From DATGIQ01 sp035295665 (GTDB lineage Bacteria > Planctomycetota > Planctomycetia > Gemmatales > Gemmataceae), in assembly GCA_035295665.1 (NCBI GenBank), contig DATGIQ010000341.1, forward strand, positions 1 to 6,221: a stretch of DNA of 6,221 nt, written 5' to 3'. The stretch's first letter is position 1. The number at the start of each line of letters is the position of its first letter. The notes under the pieces were generated by a model, which searched no databases, was not told the DNA's origin, and saw only the letters and a list, made by a program, of their open reading frames with translations. This document shows, one piece after another, positions 5,186-6,221 of this stretch. The position numbers were made by a program, and so were the translations under genes.

Positions 5186-6221
5186 ACGACACGGGCGCAC
5201 AGGCTCTGGACCTCGAGGTGGAACGCTACGAACTGTTCGAGGAACCCCGGTACCAATTCGACGTGGACCGGCGCGAGTTCCTCCGGGTGGCGGGTGGTGG
5301 CATCATGGTGTGTCTGGTGCTGGGGGAAGCATTCGCTCAGCAGCGGCCCGGCCAGGGACGGGGCCGCGGTGGCTTCGGCGGCGGCGGGACCCAGGATCTC
5401 GGCGCCCGCCTGCACATCGGCGAAACCGGCCAGGTCACCGTCTACACCGGTAAGGTCGAAGTGGGCCAGGGCAGCCGCACGTCGCTCACTCAGGTGGTGG
5501 CCGAGGAGCTTCGGTTGCCGGTGTCGGCTATTCACATGGTCATGGCAGACACGGAGCTGACACCCAATGACGGAGGCACCTCCGGGAGCGGAACCACGCC
5601 GCGGACAGCTCCGAACCTTCGCCGGGCCGCAGCTGCTGCTCGGGAACTGTTGATCGATCTCGCCGCCGACCAGGCAAAAGTCGAGCGCGGCTCCCTGGTT
5701 GTCGCCGACGGCAAGGTGACGCATCCACCGACAAAACGATCGTTCACCTTCGGCGAATTGACCAAAGGCAAGAAGTTGACCAAAACAATCACCGACAGCG
5801 TCGCGATCACGTCCCCGGCTGATTGGAAGATCGCCGGCACGCCGGTGCCCAAGGTCGATGGCCGGGCTGTGGTCACGGGCAAGCACCGCTATAGTTCCGA
5901 TATCAAACTTCCCGGCATGCTGCACGGAAAGGTCCTTCGATCTCCCACGTTGGGCGCAACTCTGGTGTCGGTCAACCTCAAGCCTGCCGAAGCGATGTCC
6001 GGCGTCACCGTGGTCCACGACGGCGGCTTTGTGGGCGTCGCGGCAGAGAATCTGTACCGGGCGGAACAAGCGGTCGCCGCCATCCAGGCCGAGTGGAAAT
6101 CCACGCCCCAACCCTCGGACACGGAACTCTTCGACGATCTGAAGAAGAACCGTGGCCAGGGCGGGCAAGGATTCGGAGGCCGAGGCAGTGCCAATCAAGG
6201 CGCGATCGACCAAGGATTGGC
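5182..6221 (+). CDS. Molybdopterin large subunit, IorB/aldehyde dehydrogenase type, with Tat signal (partial)
   Basis: The first 346 codons are present; the gene runs off the right edge. The start ATG at 5182 overlaps the stop of the small subunit (ATGA), with a G-rich site at 5171-5175. D29-R30-R31-E32-F33-L34-R35 followed by a hydrophobic stretch (36-47) and EAFA/QQ (49-54) is a twin-arginine signal, preceded by an unusually long acidic lead. Then comes a molybdopterin-binding segment (about 75-160: VEVGQGSRTSLTQVVAEEL at 92-110, GGTSGSGTT at 131-139) placed before the a/b hammerhead domain (about 222-305: VDGRAVVTGKHRYSSDIKLPG, LHGKVLRSP). This permuted order is typical of IorB rather than xanthine dehydrogenase. 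Full proteins have about 700-780 residues, so the catalytic glutamate is outside. The family hydroxylates N-heterocycles or oxidises aldehydes; substrate unknown. Gly/Arg-rich segments lie at 55-70 and 323-336. Expected location: periplasm. Confidence 0.93.
   Translation, partial: MNDTGAQALDLEVERYELFEEPRYQFDVDRREFLRVAGGGIMVCLVLGEAFAQQRPGQGRGRGGFGGGGTQDLGARLHIGETGQVTVYTGKVEVGQGSRTSLTQVVAEELRLPVSAIHMVMADTELTPNDGGTSGSGTTPRTAPNLRRAAAAARELLIDLAADQAKVERGSLVVADGKVTHPPTKRSFTFGELTKGKKLTKTITDSVAITSPADWKIAGTPVPKVDGRAVVTGKHRYSSDIKLPGMLHGKVLRSPTLGATLVSVNLKPAEAMSGVTVVHDGGFVGVAAENLYRAEQAVAAIQAEWKSTPQPSDTELFDDLKKNRGQGGQGFGGRGSANQGAIDQGL

Noticed and set aside
5008..6213. Long open frame of about 400 codons on the minus strand
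   Set aside because: It is antisense to the molybdoenzyme genes, whose plus-strand products show clear conserved motifs. Its translation has no recognisable domain.
1..6221. CRISPR array, toxin-antitoxin pair, retron or other defence system
   Set aside because: No regularly spaced repeats, no reverse transcriptase or nuclease motifs, and no paired small genes of that kind were found on either strand.

Overview
The window looks like chromosomal DNA of a planctomycete, probably from the Gemmata/Isosphaera side of the phylum. Four features point there: a TIGR03067-domain secreted protein, a short secreted protein like the N-terminal half of planctomycete PEP-CTERM proteins, a large protein opening with the 'LEVLEDRWLLS' motif typical of giant planctomycete extracellular proteins, and fairly GC-rich genes with good Shine-Dalgarno sites. 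The assignment comes from recognising families, not from a search.

Left part, 1-1525, minus-strand genes: the N-terminus of a probable transposase-like zinc-ribbon protein runs off the left edge (147 to 1). Next to it is a boundary zone with a direct repeat and overlapping hairpins (179-252). Then come a TIGR03067 secreted protein (786 to 256) and a 113-residue secreted protein that looks cut short (1335 to 994). This has the look of accessory DNA with one mobile-element end and one decayed gene.

Middle, 1526-2570: a small cytoplasmic ankyrin-repeat protein on the plus strand (1526-2038), then a CAT-anticodon tRNA on the minus strand (2264 to 2192), most likely elongator tRNA-Met. The roughly 300 bases after it hold no convincing gene. 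They do contain a possible tRNA-like remnant and two overlapping inverted repeats just before the next gene.

Right part, 2571-6221, plus strand: a 646-residue modular extracellular protein (two bacterial Ig-like domains, an MBG-type domain, an SdrD B-like domain and four C-terminal DUF4214-type repeats) is followed by a two-gene operon running off the right edge. The operon encodes a [2Fe-2S] small subunit and a molybdopterin large subunit of the isoquinoline 1-oxidoreductase (IorAB)/membrane-side aldehyde dehydrogenase type. The two genes overlap at ATGA. Only the large subunit carries a twin-arginine signal, so the enzyme is probably assembled in the cytoplasm and exported as a pair. No FAD-subunit gene is seen, as is normal for this subclass.

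I see no CRISPR array, phage module, defence cassette or clearly undescribed system. The points most worth a second look are the four-repeat surface protein, the Gly/Arg-rich inserts in the molybdoenzyme, the truncated secreted protein and the overlapping inverted repeats.
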